A DNA stretch of 40,276 nt, taken from Bacteroides sp. UBA7335. Its GTDB lineage: Bacteria > Bacteroidota > Bacteroidia > Bacteroidales > Bacteroidaceae. The stretch is from assembly GCA_002471185.1 (NCBI GenBank), contig DKPL01000013.1, positions 1-40,276 on the forward strand, read 5' to 3'. This document shows, piece by piece, positions 24,546-33,778 of this stretch; positions within the stretch are counted from its first letter, which is position 1, and each line of letters begins with the position of its first letter. Under the pieces are notes generated by a model. It saw only the letters and a list, made by a program, of their open reading frames with translations. It was not told the DNA's origin and did no database searches. The translations under genes and the position numbers were made by a program.

Positions 24546-26750
24546 ATGACTTTCAAGAAAATATCTTTCCTACTAAGTGCTTGTTTATGGTGTGGTGCAG
24601 CACTAGCACAAAACATCACCATCTCAACTCCAAAAACCTCAATGGTATTGTCTGCTCCCATTGGTGGCAATCTCAATTACGTATATTACGGTTCTAAGCT
24701 ATCACCTACCGATTTAGAAAATATTGAAACAACTCACCCCAGCTTATACTCAGCCTATCCCGTGTATGGTATGAACTGCCCTACCGAAGCAGCTCTAGCC
24801 GTAAAACATGCCGATGGCAATATGAGTCTTGAGATGGAAGTAGTAAACGTAACCACGCGCATTGAGAAAGATGGCGAATTAACCGTGGTTGAACTGAAAG
24901 ATAAGATCTATCCATTTTTTGTCAACGTATATTATAAAACCTTCAACGGCACAGATGTTATCGAAACCTGGACCGAAATAAAACACCAAGAAAAAAAGCC
25001 GGTAAGTCTCAATCGCTTCCATTCGGCCTACCTCCCCATTCGCAGAGGCAATGTTTGGCTAACCCACCTTTATGGTTCATGGGCCAACGAAGGGAAAGTA
25101 ATACAAGAACCCCTCCAACCCGGTGTGAAGATGATAAAAAACAAAGACGGTTTGCGCAATAGCCACACTGCTCATCCCGAAGTTTTATTCTCGCTCGATG
25201 GTAGACCACAAGAGAACAGTGGAGCCGTGATTGGTGCTGCTCTTTGCTATAGCGGAAACTATAAACTTATGGTCGACACTCATGATGACGAATATCATCA
25301 CTTTTTTGCCGGCATCAACGAAGAAAACTCAGCCTACACCCTACCCAAAGAAGAGGTCTTCACCACTCCGGCACTAGCCCTCACCTACACCAACGAAGGG
25401 TTAAGCGGTAGCAGCCGTAACTTCCATGGCTGGGCACGTCAATATAAGCTAGCCAATGGCAACCAGCCTCGTAAAATTTTATTAAACAGCTGGGAAGGAG
25501 TTTATTTCGACATCAATCAAGAAGGTATGGACCAAATGATGAATGACATTGCATCTATGGGAGGCGAACTTTTTGTCATGGACGATGGTTGGTTTGGCGA
25601 TAAATACCAACGCAACACCGACAACTCCTCGTTGGGCGATTGGGTAGTAGATACTCGCAAACTCCCCGATGGCATCGAAGGACTGTTGCGTGATGCAAAA
25701 AAGAATGGAGTAAAGTTTGGCATCTGGTTAGAACCAGAAATGGCAAACACCACCAGCGAACTTTACGAGAAACACCCCGAATGGATTATTCAAGCTCCTC
25801 AACGCGACCCGGTATTAGGCCGTGGCGGTACGCAAGTAGTCCTCGATTTAACCAACCCGCAGGTACAAGACTTTATCTATCAACTGGTAGACAACCTGAT
25901 GACCAACTATCCTGAGATAGATTACATTAAATGGGATGCCAATATGGCAATTATGAACCACGGTTCAACCTATCTTGCCAACGATAAGCAAAGTCACTTA
26001 TACATCGATTATCACCGCGGATTGGAGAAAGTATGTCAACGCATACGTGCCAAATACCCCGACCTAACCATCCAGGCCTGTGCCAGTGGTGGTGGACGTG
26101 TAAACTACGGCCTATTGCCCTACTTCGACGAGTTTTGGGTAAGCGACAATACCGATGCACTACAACGCATATATATGCAGTGGGGAACATCTTACTTTTT
26201 CCCAGCCATTGCCATGGGCTCGCACATAAGCGCCTGTCCTAACCACCAAACCTTTCGCACCATTCCATTGAAGTACCGCATCGATGTAGCCATGAGTGGT
26301 AGACTAGGGATGGAAATCCAGCCCAAGAATATGTCTGAAGAAGAGAAAGCATTGTGCAAAAATGCCATAGCAGCATATAAAGAGATTCGTCCGATAGTAC
26401 AGTTTGGCGATCTATATCGCCTACAATCGCCTTACGACAATCTTGGTGTAGCCTCATTGCTCTACGCTACCCCCGAAAAAGACAAAGCGGTATTCTATTG
26501 GTGGAAGACAGAGCAGTTTGCCAATCAACACCTTCCACGTGTAAAAATGGCTGGGTTAGACCCTGATCAAGTTTATACCATCAAAGAGTTGAACCGAGTA
26601 GACAATGAACCATTGAGTTTTGAAGGAAAGCGCTTTACCGGTGCCTACCTCATGGCCAATGGATTAGATATCCCTTACAGTCACAAGTTAGATTACCACA
26701 AACTCAACGACTATGCAAGTCGCGTGCTTTATTTAGAAGCAGCTCAATAG
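24546..26750 (+). CDS. Secreted GH36 alpha-galactosidase
   Basis: Hydrolyses alpha-1,6-galactosides such as melibiose, raffinose or galactomannan side chains. The 734 residues begin with a Sec signal peptide ending AALAQ. The GH36 core is clear: NSWEGVYFDINQEGM, FVMDDGWFG, GIWLEPEMAN, the nucleophile Asp in DYIKWDANM (about residue 464) and the acid/base Asp in FWVSDNTDALQR (about 534), with CASGGGRVNYG between. Full length for bacterial GH36. There is no SusCD pair, sensor or other glycan gene beside it, so it stands outside a typical polysaccharide utilisation locus. Confidence 0.95.
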   Translation: MTFKKISFLLSACLWCGAALAQNITISTPKTSMVLSAPIGGNLNYVYYGSKLSPTDLENIETTHPSLYSAYPVYGMNCPTEAALAVKHADGNMSLEMEVVNVTTRIEKDGELTVVELKDKIYPFFVNVYYKTFNGTDVIETWTEIKHQEKKPVSLNRFHSAYLPIRRGNVWLTHLYGSWANEGKVIQEPLQPGVKMIKNKDGLRNSHTAHPEVLFSLDGRPQENSGAVIGAALCYSGNYKLMVDTHDDEYHHFFAGINEENSAYTLPKEEVFTTPALALTYTNEGLSGSSRNFHGWARQYKLANGNQPRKILLNSWEGVYFDINQEGMDQMMNDIASMGGELFVMDDGWFGDKYQRNTDNSSLGDWVVDTRKLPDGIEGLLRDAKKNGVKFGIWLEPEMANTTSELYEKHPEWIIQAPQRDPVLGRGGTQVVLDLTNPQVQDFIYQLVDNLMTNYPEIDYIKWDANMAIMNHGSTYLANDKQSHLYIDYHRGLEKVCQRIRAKYPDLTIQACASGGGRVNYGLLPYFDEFWVSDNTDALQRIYMQWGTSYFFPAIAMGSHISACPNHQTFRTIPLKYRIDVAMSGRLGMEIQPKNMSEEEKALCKNAIAAYKEIRPIVQFGDLYRLQSPYDNLGVASLLYATPEKDKAVFYWWKTEQFANQHLPRVKMAGLDPDQVYTIKELNRVDNEPLSFEGKRFTGAYLMANGLDIPYSHKLDYHKLNDYASRVLYLEAAQ

Positions 26751-26771
26751 GTATTATTTGTTAATAAAGAG

Positions 26772-26805
26772 AATGCAGCATCCGCACTAAAGCAGTTGCT
26801 GCATT
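26772..26805 (+). terminator. Terminator after the alpha-galactosidase
   Basis: Nine-bp stem AATGCAGCA/TGCTGCATT followed by TTTATT, 21 bases after the stop. Confidence 0.75.
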
Positions 26806-26955
26806 TTTATTACCGTTTCTTCACCATCAACAAAAGACTTTAAAGGCTAAAAAGGCTCAATTACTCCTGCCTCTATTCAATCAATCACTGTCAATAGTAA
26901 TTTACCATGCGCCCCACTACAATGACACATTATCAAGTTATTATTTACAAGACAG

Positions 26956-27963
26956 TCATTGCTGATTTAAACAAGATTTGACCGAACGAAGCAGAGACCA
27001 CTGATTGGTGTAGTCTACATCAGTACCTAAGCTCCAACTCATCACCCCATAAAAGTCTTGGTCCATAGCATAATTAACTTTCTGTTTAATCAAGTCTTGT
27101 CCGTTGAATAGATAGTTTTCGCCATTGTAACTCACCTCATTGATTGTAGGCGAATCAATAAGTCCATTATCAACTAACACCTTATAAGCCACTGTTTTTC
27201 GAGAATCATCGGCTGTTACCCCATAAAATGGAAGTCCGGGAACTATTTTGCTTGGCGGAATACCATAGCTAATAAGACTTTGTATGCTAGATACGTAGTT
27301 ATCATAGCTAAACCGAACTGGAGACGGACCATAACATTGCAGAGAGATGTAGTTGACGGCATTTATGGCATTACTACTTATTTTATAAGAGATGGGATCT
27401 AGCGTGATAGAAAAAACAACGTCACTAGATAGTACATTAGACAGTGCAACAATGGCATTACTATAATTGTCATATTCTGTTTGATTTTCCGCCCATTCAA
27501 AATCTAAGTCCACTCCATCTAAATCGAGAGTCTCAATGGTACGATTTACATCTTGAACAAATTTATCGAGGGCCGTTGAGTTAGCAATCACCTCTTTCCA
27601 ATACACTCCTCCCGAAACGCCTAGTCGGATTGACGTATTGCCGGTTAGCTTCGATTTGATTGATGCAATAAGAGCTGGATAGGTTGTCACCCCTTCTCCA
27701 TTGTGAAGTTCATACGTATCGAATGTTAAACCACCATCAACATCAAGGGTGGCACCAATGCAAATAATATCAGTACATGCATTCAAACTAGCTGCTGAAA
27801 TGCGACCGGCATTATAAAAATTGCCTCTTACGTAAGAACTAACTAGAAATTTGCTATTCACAGGGTTAGTATCTGTTTCATGGTCTAAAGTGTGGTTTGA
27901 CTCATTGCTACAACTAAACAAGGCGAAGGTTATAAAAACGACTAAGAGAAGAAGCTGTTTCAT
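26956..27963 (-). CDS. GH18-family glycosidase lipoprotein
   Basis: A 335-residue surface or periplasmic lipoprotein (lipobox ending FSC, cysteine 18). The GH18 catalytic signature DxxDxDxE is complete: Asp149, Asp152, Asp154 and the acid/base Glu156 in DGVDLDFEW. Supporting barrel motifs are SIRLGVSGGVYW, ISLQCYGP, VPGLPFYGVTAD and GVMSWSLGTDVD. GH18 covers chitinases and endo-beta-N-acetylglucosaminidases; the compact single domain without a chitin-binding module fits either. No glycan-utilisation partner lies beside it. Confidence 0.9.
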   Translation of the reverse strand: MKQLLLLVVFITFALFSCSNESNHTLDHETDTNPVNSKFLVSSYVRGNFYNAGRISAASLNACTDIICIGATLDVDGGLTFDTYELHNGEGVTTYPALIASIKSKLTGNTSIRLGVSGGVYWKEVIANSTALDKFVQDVNRTIETLDLDGVDLDFEWAENQTEYDNYSNAIVALSNVLSSDVVFSITLDPISYKISSNAINAVNYISLQCYGPSPVRFSYDNYVSSIQSLISYGIPPSKIVPGLPFYGVTADDSRKTVAYKVLVDNGLIDSPTINEVSYNGENYLFNGQDLIKQKVNYAMDQDFYGVMSWSLGTDVDYTNQWSLLRSVKSCLNQQ

Positions 27964-28116
27964 ATTTTACAGAATTTAGATTTTATAGAGAAAACAAGAA
28001 ACCACAATCTAAAGTTTAGACTAGAAATGACTCTAACAAAACAACTCACCCAACGAGAGAGTAGTAAACGAGCTTTAATCTTTGCAGCTTTGGTTGTATA
28101 GACCCCATATAAAGCA

Positions 28117-28153
28117 AATAGGCTATCCTCTAAATGGTAGAGAATAGCCTATT
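28117..28153 (-). terminator. Terminator after the acetate/succinate transporter
   Basis: AATAGGCTAT and ATAGCCTATT pair, extended by CTCTA/TAGAG inside. On the minus strand it is followed by TTTGCTTT. It ends 22 bases from the gene's stop codon. Confidence 0.75.
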
Positions 28154-28175
28154 GTCTTATGTCGTCAATATAATA

Positions 28176-28739
28176 TTAAGCCTTCTTGATAAGTGGAGTT
28201 CCTAAGGGTAAAACCTCTTTTCCGGCAAGTGGATTAATTATTTCAGCAGCCATCATATACCATGCAGCAAAAGCACAGAATATAAGATCGATAGCAGCAA
28301 TCGTTTTCATCCATGGGAAGAAGAAGTGCTCAAGAACAAGGAATAGAAAACCTAAAAATAAGGTTCCGAAAGTTACAATCATTGCAGTATGTATTCTAAG
28401 AGCTGCAATAAGCATAATGCCTGTATAAAGCATAAATGCAAATAGATAAAATCCAACTTCAATGCCGTTTGATGGATATACATTGAAGTGATTGCAAAGC
28501 CAGATGATGCAAAGTCCAATCCAAAATGCACCGTAAGTTACAAATGCGCTGTATCCAAAGTTGTTACCATTTGTTTTTTCTTGAAATCCGGCTATCAGCT
28601 GTGCCAATCCGCCAAACATAATACCCATGGCCAGCACAGGACCGAGTCCGATAAAACCTAAGTTGTGAATCTGTAATAAAAGAGTTGTCAATCCGAATCC
28701 AGCAAGACCTACCACTGCCGGGTTACCTTTTTTTTCCAT
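28176..28739 (-). CDS. Acetate/succinate transporter, GPR1/FUN34/YaaH (SatP) family
   Basis: A 187-residue six-helix inner-membrane protein. The family signature is at the N-terminus, NPAVVGLAGFGLTTLLLQIHNLGF, followed by GIMFGGLAQLIAGFQEKTNGNNFGYSAFVTYGAFW. Members carry acetate and succinate with protons. This fits a fermenting anaerobe that excretes those acids. Single gene with its own -7 box and terminator. Confidence 0.9.
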   Translation of the reverse strand: MEKKGNPAVVGLAGFGLTTLLLQIHNLGFIGLGPVLAMGIMFGGLAQLIAGFQEKTNGNNFGYSAFVTYGAFWIGLCIIWLCNHFNVYPSNGIEVGFYLFAFMLYTGIMLIAALRIHTAMIVTFGTLFLGFLFLVLEHFFFPWMKTIAAIDLIFCAFAAWYMMAAEIINPLAGKEVLPLGTPLIKKA

Positions 28740-28817
28740 TTAAATAGTTTTGATTAATTTGATGATTTGTGTATAATTTTAAATGATGCGTCACCACTCA
28801 ATGCACCATTTCGGCCG

Positions 28818-28825
28818 CAAAGATA
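28818..28825 (-). promoter_or_regulatory. Bacteroidales -7 box for the acetate/succinate transporter
   Basis: Minus-strand TATCTTTG followed by CGGCC, a full TAnnTTTG match. Leader of about 70 bases. Confidence 0.6.
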
Positions 28826-29074
28826 GGCTTTTTCTTTATTAAAAAAAACAAGGATATTGGCAGGCGAATATGATATGGACATTATTAGAGTAGATATAAA
28901 GGATGATAAAAAGCATTCAAGTTATTATCTTTTATTACAAACGCAGTCAATCCTTTTAAGCACATTTACTATTATAGCGCACAATTTAGCATAACCAACC
29001 GTTAACAAATATCATTATATCTCATTCATTCTGAAAATAGAGAGCAGATGGCAGGTAGTTAACAGAGCAATTTA

Positions 29075-29082
29075 TACTTTCG
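29075..29082 (+). promoter_or_regulatory. Probable -7 box for the AsmA-like gene
   Basis: TACTTTCG followed by C is a common variant of TAnnTTTG in Bacteroides, 47-54 bases before the proposed start. Confidence 0.45.
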
Positions 29083-29128
29083 CAAACTAGACTTAAAAAA
29101 AACATACACATTTAGCATGCATATTAGA

Positions 29129-32100
29129 ATGAAGAAAGTTATTAAGTATTCTGTACTTACACTTGCCTCGGTAGTAGCACTCCTCGTAATTGGAGCTACA
29201 GTTGTGGTAAACTTTGTACTTACCCCTTCCAAATTGACCCCCATCGTTTTAAAACAGGCTAACCAGCATTTAAACGCTCAGGTGAGCTGCGATGAGGTCG
29301 ACATCACTCTATTCAGCACATTTCCGCGAGTAGGTGTACGACTGAAAAACGGACAAGTAGTGTCGCACACGGCCAAAGATTCGCTATCCGAAGCCTATCA
29401 AGACTCACTGCTGCGGTTCAAAACCTGTTTGGTTACTGCCAATCCGTTGGCTTTTGTTTTCTCCAATCAAGTAAATATTCATAAAGTGTTGATAGATGAA
29501 GCCACGATTTATGCGTATAAGAACAAAGCCGGTGTAGCCAATTGGGATATTGTGACCATGAGCGATGCTCCTGCCGCCGACACACTAGCCACAGACAGTA
29601 CCTCTTTTAATAGCGCTATCGAAGTGGGCAATATTGAGATTCGCCAAGCCAATGTAACGTTTGACGATCGCTCTACACAACTCTTTGCCGATCTACGCAA
29701 TTTCAACTTCAAGCTTTCAGGTTCTCTTTCGGAAGTAAAGAATCAGGTAAAGCTGCATCTCGATGCCAAAAATATCTTGTTATGGCAAGAAGGCAAGCTA
29801 TTGGTCAACAAGCTAGGATTCGGATTCGACACCCGCTTGTTTATCGACACGCAAGAGCGTTTATATCAGCTAGACGATACTCAACTAGATGTAAACGGCA
29901 TTCATCTTTTGGCCAATGGAACACTACGTAAAGACTCCTTATTGCCCGATGTAGCTGTCGACTTCTCGTTTGGGCTTGAAGTGCCCGAACTAAAAACCGT
30001 ACTCGATTTGATACCAACTTCTATTGTTAATGAGGCAGTAGACTTGAAAGCCAATGGTGCGGTAGCAATCAATGGTACACTAAAAGGCGTTTATGGTTCT
30101 AACCGTTTGCCGGTGTTCGATGCTGTTGCCAAAATTGAGAATGCTTCTGCTCACTATAAAGGGATGCCCTATGGCATTGATCGCCTCGATCTTGACTTGC
30201 ACACTCGCATCAACTTTGAAGATCAAGCCGATGCATACATCAAGCTTAATAATTTCCGTTTTGCAGGAGCCTCCTCGGTGCTAACGTGTAGTGGTGAAGT
30301 GAAAAACCCAATAAGCAACCCACGAGTAGATTTGAAAATTGATGCCAATATCGACTTTGACAATTTAGCAAAAACCTTTCCGCTAGAAGAGGGAGTAGAA
30401 CTAAAAGGAAAAGTAGAGACGAAGCTCAGAGGCGATGTACTAGTAGCTGATATTAAACAACAAAATTGGGGTAAACTAGGTTTGGATGGTTTACTTAAGT
30501 TATCAGATGTAGCCATTGTCAGCCCTAAAGATACTTTCGATTTGCGAGTAGCTACGGCAGGACTCGCATTTGGGGCAAATCATGCAGATACTACTTTAGT
30601 GCAAGGCACCTCTTTACTAAATGCCATTGTAGGGTTTGACGGATTGACCGTGCAAACTCGCGGAGGTTTAAATGCTTTGATGAACAATGCCACACTACAG
30701 GTTAAAACCTCACCGCTTAAAGATACCACTGCCATAGCTTCTGTTGAAGCAAAGTTGGGATTCTCAAAGATGAATCTTACACTAAACGATAGCATCAAAC
30801 TGAATGTGGAGGCAGCACAAACAACCATTGGTATTGCACCGGCTAAGGAGAATAAAAGATTGCCGTTGATCACTTCGACCCTGAAATTTGACTCAGTCTA
30901 TGCAGCATCGGGCAATGATGTAATTGCATTGCAAGTTGCTGGATTTAATGTACGTAGCCAACAATCGGGAACCAATGCCAAACATTGGATCACCGATGGG
31001 GTAATTGGGTTTGCTAACTTAAAGATGTTTACCCCAACCTTCCCACTACTAATTAATATGCCTGCATCGCAACTGGTGCTACGCGATGATGCGATTCGCC
31101 TAAACCAAGCTAGCGTTCGCATTGGAAGCTCTGACCTTTCAGTAACCGGCAGTTTGACCAATCTTAAAAATGTGTTCTTTGATAAAGCCACTCTATATGG
31201 TAAAATGAATATCACCTCGAACTTCATTAATTGCAATGAGATAATGAAGGCATTAGAGATTAATCATCAGTCGGAAGTCATTGATAGCGAGAAGGCACTC
31301 AGTGAACAACCCCAAGTAGCTACCGTTGACAACACACAACCTTCGCTTTTTGTGGTGCCTGATGGCATAGACTTCATTCTAGATGTAAACCTTAAAAAGG
31401 TTTTGTTTGGAAAAATGGAACTCGAAAAAATTAAGGGAGAGATGATTGTCCGTAATCAAAGTGTAGAGGTGTCCGACTTGAACCTTCACACCATGGCTGC
31501 CGACATGAGTACCACCCTGGTTTATACCTCCAAAGATTCGACTTCGGCCTATACCGGATTTGATATTCGCATGGAAGATATTCAGGTGGGCAAGCTTGTT
31601 GAGTTTATTCCTGCACTAGACTCGCTAGTGCCTATGTTGCGCTCGCTAGATGGTACGGTAAACTTCCAGATTGCTGCCGAAGCCAAACTCGACTCGGCCA
31701 TGTCGGTAGACATCGCATCGATACAAGCAGCTGCACGACTTAAGGGCAATAGCCTGGTGTTGATGGATGGAGAGACTTTCTCGGAGATTTCGAAAATGCT
31801 TCGTTTCAAAAATAAAGACCGCAACGTGATAGATAGCGTCTCGGTAGATTTGATTGTTCGCAATGGCCAAATTGACATCTACCCTTTCCTCATTGGCATG
31901 GATAGGTATTTGGCAGCAGTAGGCGGTAAACACAACATTGACATGACTTATGACTATCACGTATCACTACTAAAATCGCCTATCCCATTCAACATAGGGG
32001 TTGATATTAAAGGAAACATGGAGGATTTCAAGTTTAAAATAACCAAAGCCAAATACAAAGACATGAAAAAGTCCGTTCGGCAAAGTCCGGTAGATAGTGC

Positions 32101-32194
32101 CGGAGTTTCGGTGCGTAACCGCATAAAAGAGGTGTTACACGAAGAAGCGAAGTCGGTAAAACTAGACCTCAAACGTCCTAAAGTAGATTTCTAA
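29129..32194 (+). CDS. Large AsmA-like envelope protein
   Basis: A 1021-residue protein with one N-terminal membrane helix (VIKYSVLTLASVVALLVIGATVVVNFVL) followed at once by the AsmA signature: LKQANQHLNAQVSCDEVDITLFSTFPRVGVRLKNGQVV. The rest is a long, repetitive beta-rich region with recurring patterns such as DLNLHTMAADMSTTL and an AsmA_2-like C-terminal part ending FNIGVDIKGNMEDFKFKITKAKYKDMKK. AsmA-like proteins form periplasmic grooves that may move phospholipids between membranes. An alternative ATG lies four codons upstream (29117). Single gene with its own terminator. Confidence 0.85.
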   Translation: MKKVIKYSVLTLASVVALLVIGATVVVNFVLTPSKLTPIVLKQANQHLNAQVSCDEVDITLFSTFPRVGVRLKNGQVVSHTAKDSLSEAYQDSLLRFKTCLVTANPLAFVFSNQVNIHKVLIDEATIYAYKNKAGVANWDIVTMSDAPAADTLATDSTSFNSAIEVGNIEIRQANVTFDDRSTQLFADLRNFNFKLSGSLSEVKNQVKLHLDAKNILLWQEGKLLVNKLGFGFDTRLFIDTQERLYQLDDTQLDVNGIHLLANGTLRKDSLLPDVAVDFSFGLEVPELKTVLDLIPTSIVNEAVDLKANGAVAINGTLKGVYGSNRLPVFDAVAKIENASAHYKGMPYGIDRLDLDLHTRINFEDQADAYIKLNNFRFAGASSVLTCSGEVKNPISNPRVDLKIDANIDFDNLAKTFPLEEGVELKGKVETKLRGDVLVADIKQQNWGKLGLDGLLKLSDVAIVSPKDTFDLRVATAGLAFGANHADTTLVQGTSLLNAIVGFDGLTVQTRGGLNALMNNATLQVKTSPLKDTTAIASVEAKLGFSKMNLTLNDSIKLNVEAAQTTIGIAPAKENKRLPLITSTLKFDSVYAASGNDVIALQVAGFNVRSQQSGTNAKHWITDGVIGFANLKMFTPTFPLLINMPASQLVLRDDAIRLNQASVRIGSSDLSVTGSLTNLKNVFFDKATLYGKMNITSNFINCNEIMKALEINHQSEVIDSEKALSEQPQVATVDNTQPSLFVVPDGIDFILDVNLKKVLFGKMELEKIKGEMIVRNQSVEVSDLNLHTMAADMSTTLVYTSKDSTSAYTGFDIRMEDIQVGKLVEFIPALDSLVPMLRSLDGTVNFQIAAEAKLDSAMSVDIASIQAAARLKGNSLVLMDGETFSEISKMLRFKNKDRNVIDSVSVDLIVRNGQIDIYPFLIGMDRYLAAVGGKHNIDMTYDYHVSLLKSPIPFNIGVDIKGNMEDFKFKITKAKYKDMKKSVRQSPVDSAGVSVRNRIKEVLHEEAKSVKLDLKRPKVDF

Positions 32195-32212
32195 CTAGAT
32201 AGATGTAAATAC

Positions 32213-32248
32213 AATAGCGCTCAAACCAAAGGTGGCTTGAGCGCTATT
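32213..32248 (+). terminator. Terminator after the AsmA-like gene
   Basis: Twelve-bp perfect stem AATAGCGCTCAA/TTGAGCGCTATT with a 12-base loop, 19 bases after the stop and followed by GCATTT. Confidence 0.8.
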
Positions 32249-32424
32249 GCATTTATAGAAAGAACAACGAAACCCGACTTAACACAGGTGAAAGTAAAAT
32301 AATACACCAACACCATTTGAGGCAAACAAGCAATTTATCATTTCAGAAGGTCAAAACCAGGTTTTTGCGGGCAGCAGCACTCACCCTAAAATACTGTAAA
32401 TAAGCTTTTTAAACCCCTCAAAAT

Positions 32425-32546
32425 GTCATAAAAATTCCACAGTAAGTTTTGACCCAAAACATAGGAACTTTTGCATCAAAACATAGTAACTTTTGGGGCA
32501 AAACATAGTAACTTTTCACTCAAAACTTACTATGTAATTTTTTAGA
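32425..32546 (-). repeat. 22-bp-period repeat array, copy 2 (inverted relative to 12937-13056)
   Basis: On the plus strand TTTT-N5-AAAA blocks (centres GACCC, GCATC, GGGGC, CACTC) alternate with nine-base linkers CATAGTAAC or CATAGGAAC every 22 bases. Read on the minus strand, the order and edges match copy 1, including the identical first centre GAGTG and the GGAATTTTTA edge. The other centres differ, so the arrays have diverged mainly in the five-base centres. Confidence 0.85.
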
Positions 32547-32883
32547 GCAAGTATCCAATAAAAATATCAAACAACAAAGAATTAAAATCACACAAATCCA
32601 CTCCTTATTCTGTTCTTAAATTTAAAGCCATAACTAAAATGCGAACAAAAGCAAGCCTCCACTATTCTACTGTTTTAATGATGATGTTATTCAAATCTAA
32701 TCACAGCTGCAAGTTACAAGAAATAGTCACTCAACCAAGTGTTTAGTCCGCTATGATTTTTAATAAAAGCGAGCATACTCCCAAGAAAACAAGCAATCTA
32801 GACATAAGGATAATTTACCTCAATAAAAGATAAACCCAATAGCCCCTAGAAGGCCTTCTGAAGGGGATAAATAAAAAGTTAAG
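32547..32883. other. Gene-free stretch between the two repeat arrays
   Basis: No supported gene. A 35-codon ORF (32639-32746) has no recognisable features. A GC-rich hairpin, CCCCT-AGAAGGCCTTCTG-AGGGG (32843-32866), stands out in the AT-rich background and may be a decayed terminator. Confidence 0.5.
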
Positions 32884-32952
32884 TTTTGTCAGATAAAAAA
32901 CCCGATTTTGTCTTGATAAAATCGTGCTTTTTACCCGACAAAATCAGGTTTT
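32884..32952 (+). repeat. Second, distinct array with 21-22-bp spacing
   Basis: TTTT blocks begin at 32884, 32906, 32928 and 32949, each followed by about seven bases and AAAA. Sequence around them alternates ACCCGA/GTC and GATAAAATC/GACAAAATC, so AACCCGATTTTGTC can pair with GACAAAATCAGGTT. It shares the TTTT-spacer-AAAA architecture and period of the array 340 bases to the left, but not its linker sequence. Confidence 0.6.
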
Positions 32953-33005
32953 ACACACACAACAGTAATTCACAAACAAAAAAAGTCACACTATGTAAAC
33001 ATACA

Positions 33006-33101
33006 CTACCTTTTACCGGTATTTAAAGAGTACGTAAACAATTGCATCTTGCCAGCATCATCGGGCATATTATAAAGGAGGAATTGTATTTCGTTGCTCA
33101 T
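33006..33101 (-). pseudogene. Start fragment resembling a RhuM-family protein
   Basis: A minus-strand frame of 31 codons opens MSNEIQFLLYNMPDDAGK, which I recall as the common start of RhuM-type (virulence RhuM/ORF6N-like) proteins in Bacteroides. After about 19 residues it diverges and ends at a stop, where the family normally continues for about 300 residues. An AGGAGG on the plus strand around 33077 is coincidental. The identification rests on memory of the family's first residues and needs a database comparison. Confidence 0.45.
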
Positions 33102-33137
33102 ATTACATCATTTTATATATGTAAGTTGGTGTATTAG

Positions 33138-33484
33138 TTTGATTATTGTAACCTATTACTACCCGTTAGCGGAAAAACCACATCAACTTTATGCGACACT
33201 ATCCGTAAAAGAATAGCTGAGAAGATAAATGGCGATGAAGAATATCTCTGTATGGATTCAAAACCTATAGAGGTATGCCGGGTAGCTAGAGAAAAACGTT
33301 TTAAAATGGGCAGAAACGATTACAGTAAAGCCCCATCATTCGGATATTATGCATCCCAGAAGAAGAATTACTATGGATATAAATTACACGCTAATACTCG
33401 GGAAAATAAGCTCATTTACAATTCTTCAATATATAAACCACATTAACAAGCCTATTGGCAGAATTAAATATGCGCTTATAATAA
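33138..33484 (+). pseudogene. IS982-family transposase remnant with internal deletion
   Basis: One frame (33138-33446) reads through TIRKRIAEKINGDEEYLCMD and then DSKPIEVCRVAREKR and FGYYASQKKNYYGYKLHA, the first catalytic-Asp region of IS982 transposases. A +1 frame (about 33390-33484) then reads GKISSFTILQYIN and KPIGRIKYALI, the extreme C-terminus of the same family. The middle, with the second Asp and the Glu, is missing, and the N-terminus is cut by a stop at 33135. It is therefore inactive. No intact terminal repeats were found. Confidence 0.75.
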
Positions 33485-33778
33485 GCGCCTTTATTGTTGT
33501 TAATAATATGTCAGAATCTATTCTAATCAATAATCCACTTCCCGATGCAGTAAATTCACATTCTTAGTTGTCAGCACGTTGATGATTTAATCGGTACGAA
33601 TCGAAAAAAACAAGTGGGAGAGAAAGTAAACTTCAATTTACGTAAATTCACTTGATTGATTTTCAGTATATTAATATAATACGCTCGTACCAGAGCTTTT
33701 TAGGTTGCTTTTTTGCTGGAACTCAATGGGGCGAAGGTACGAAAAAACAAGTAGAAATGAGTAGAATCTGGAATAAGA
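33485..33778. other. Gene-free decayed sequence after the IS982 remnant
   Basis: No gene supported. The stretch has two similar short segments, GGTACGAATCGAAAAAAACAAG (broken here as GGTACGAA then AAAACAAG) near 33588 and a close relative near 33737, which might mark old element ends. Otherwise AT-rich and featureless. Confidence 0.4.

Larger units (their letters stand above)
28740..29128. other. Divergent intergenic region between the SatP-type and AsmA-like genes
   Basis: Contains a -7 box for each gene (28818-28825 minus, 29075-29082 plus). The roughly 250 bases between are AT-rich with no recognisable gene, RNA or operator. Confidence 0.55.

Noticed and set aside
32639..32746. 35-codon ORF with a hydrophobic patch and a cysteine
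   Set aside because: It lies in decayed DNA, lacks a convincing signal peptide or promoter, and resembles nothing I know.
33588..33760. Possible element ends marked by two GGTACGAA...AAAACAAG segments
   Set aside because: They are direct and imperfect, in AT-rich DNA, with no transposase or inverted partner linked to them.
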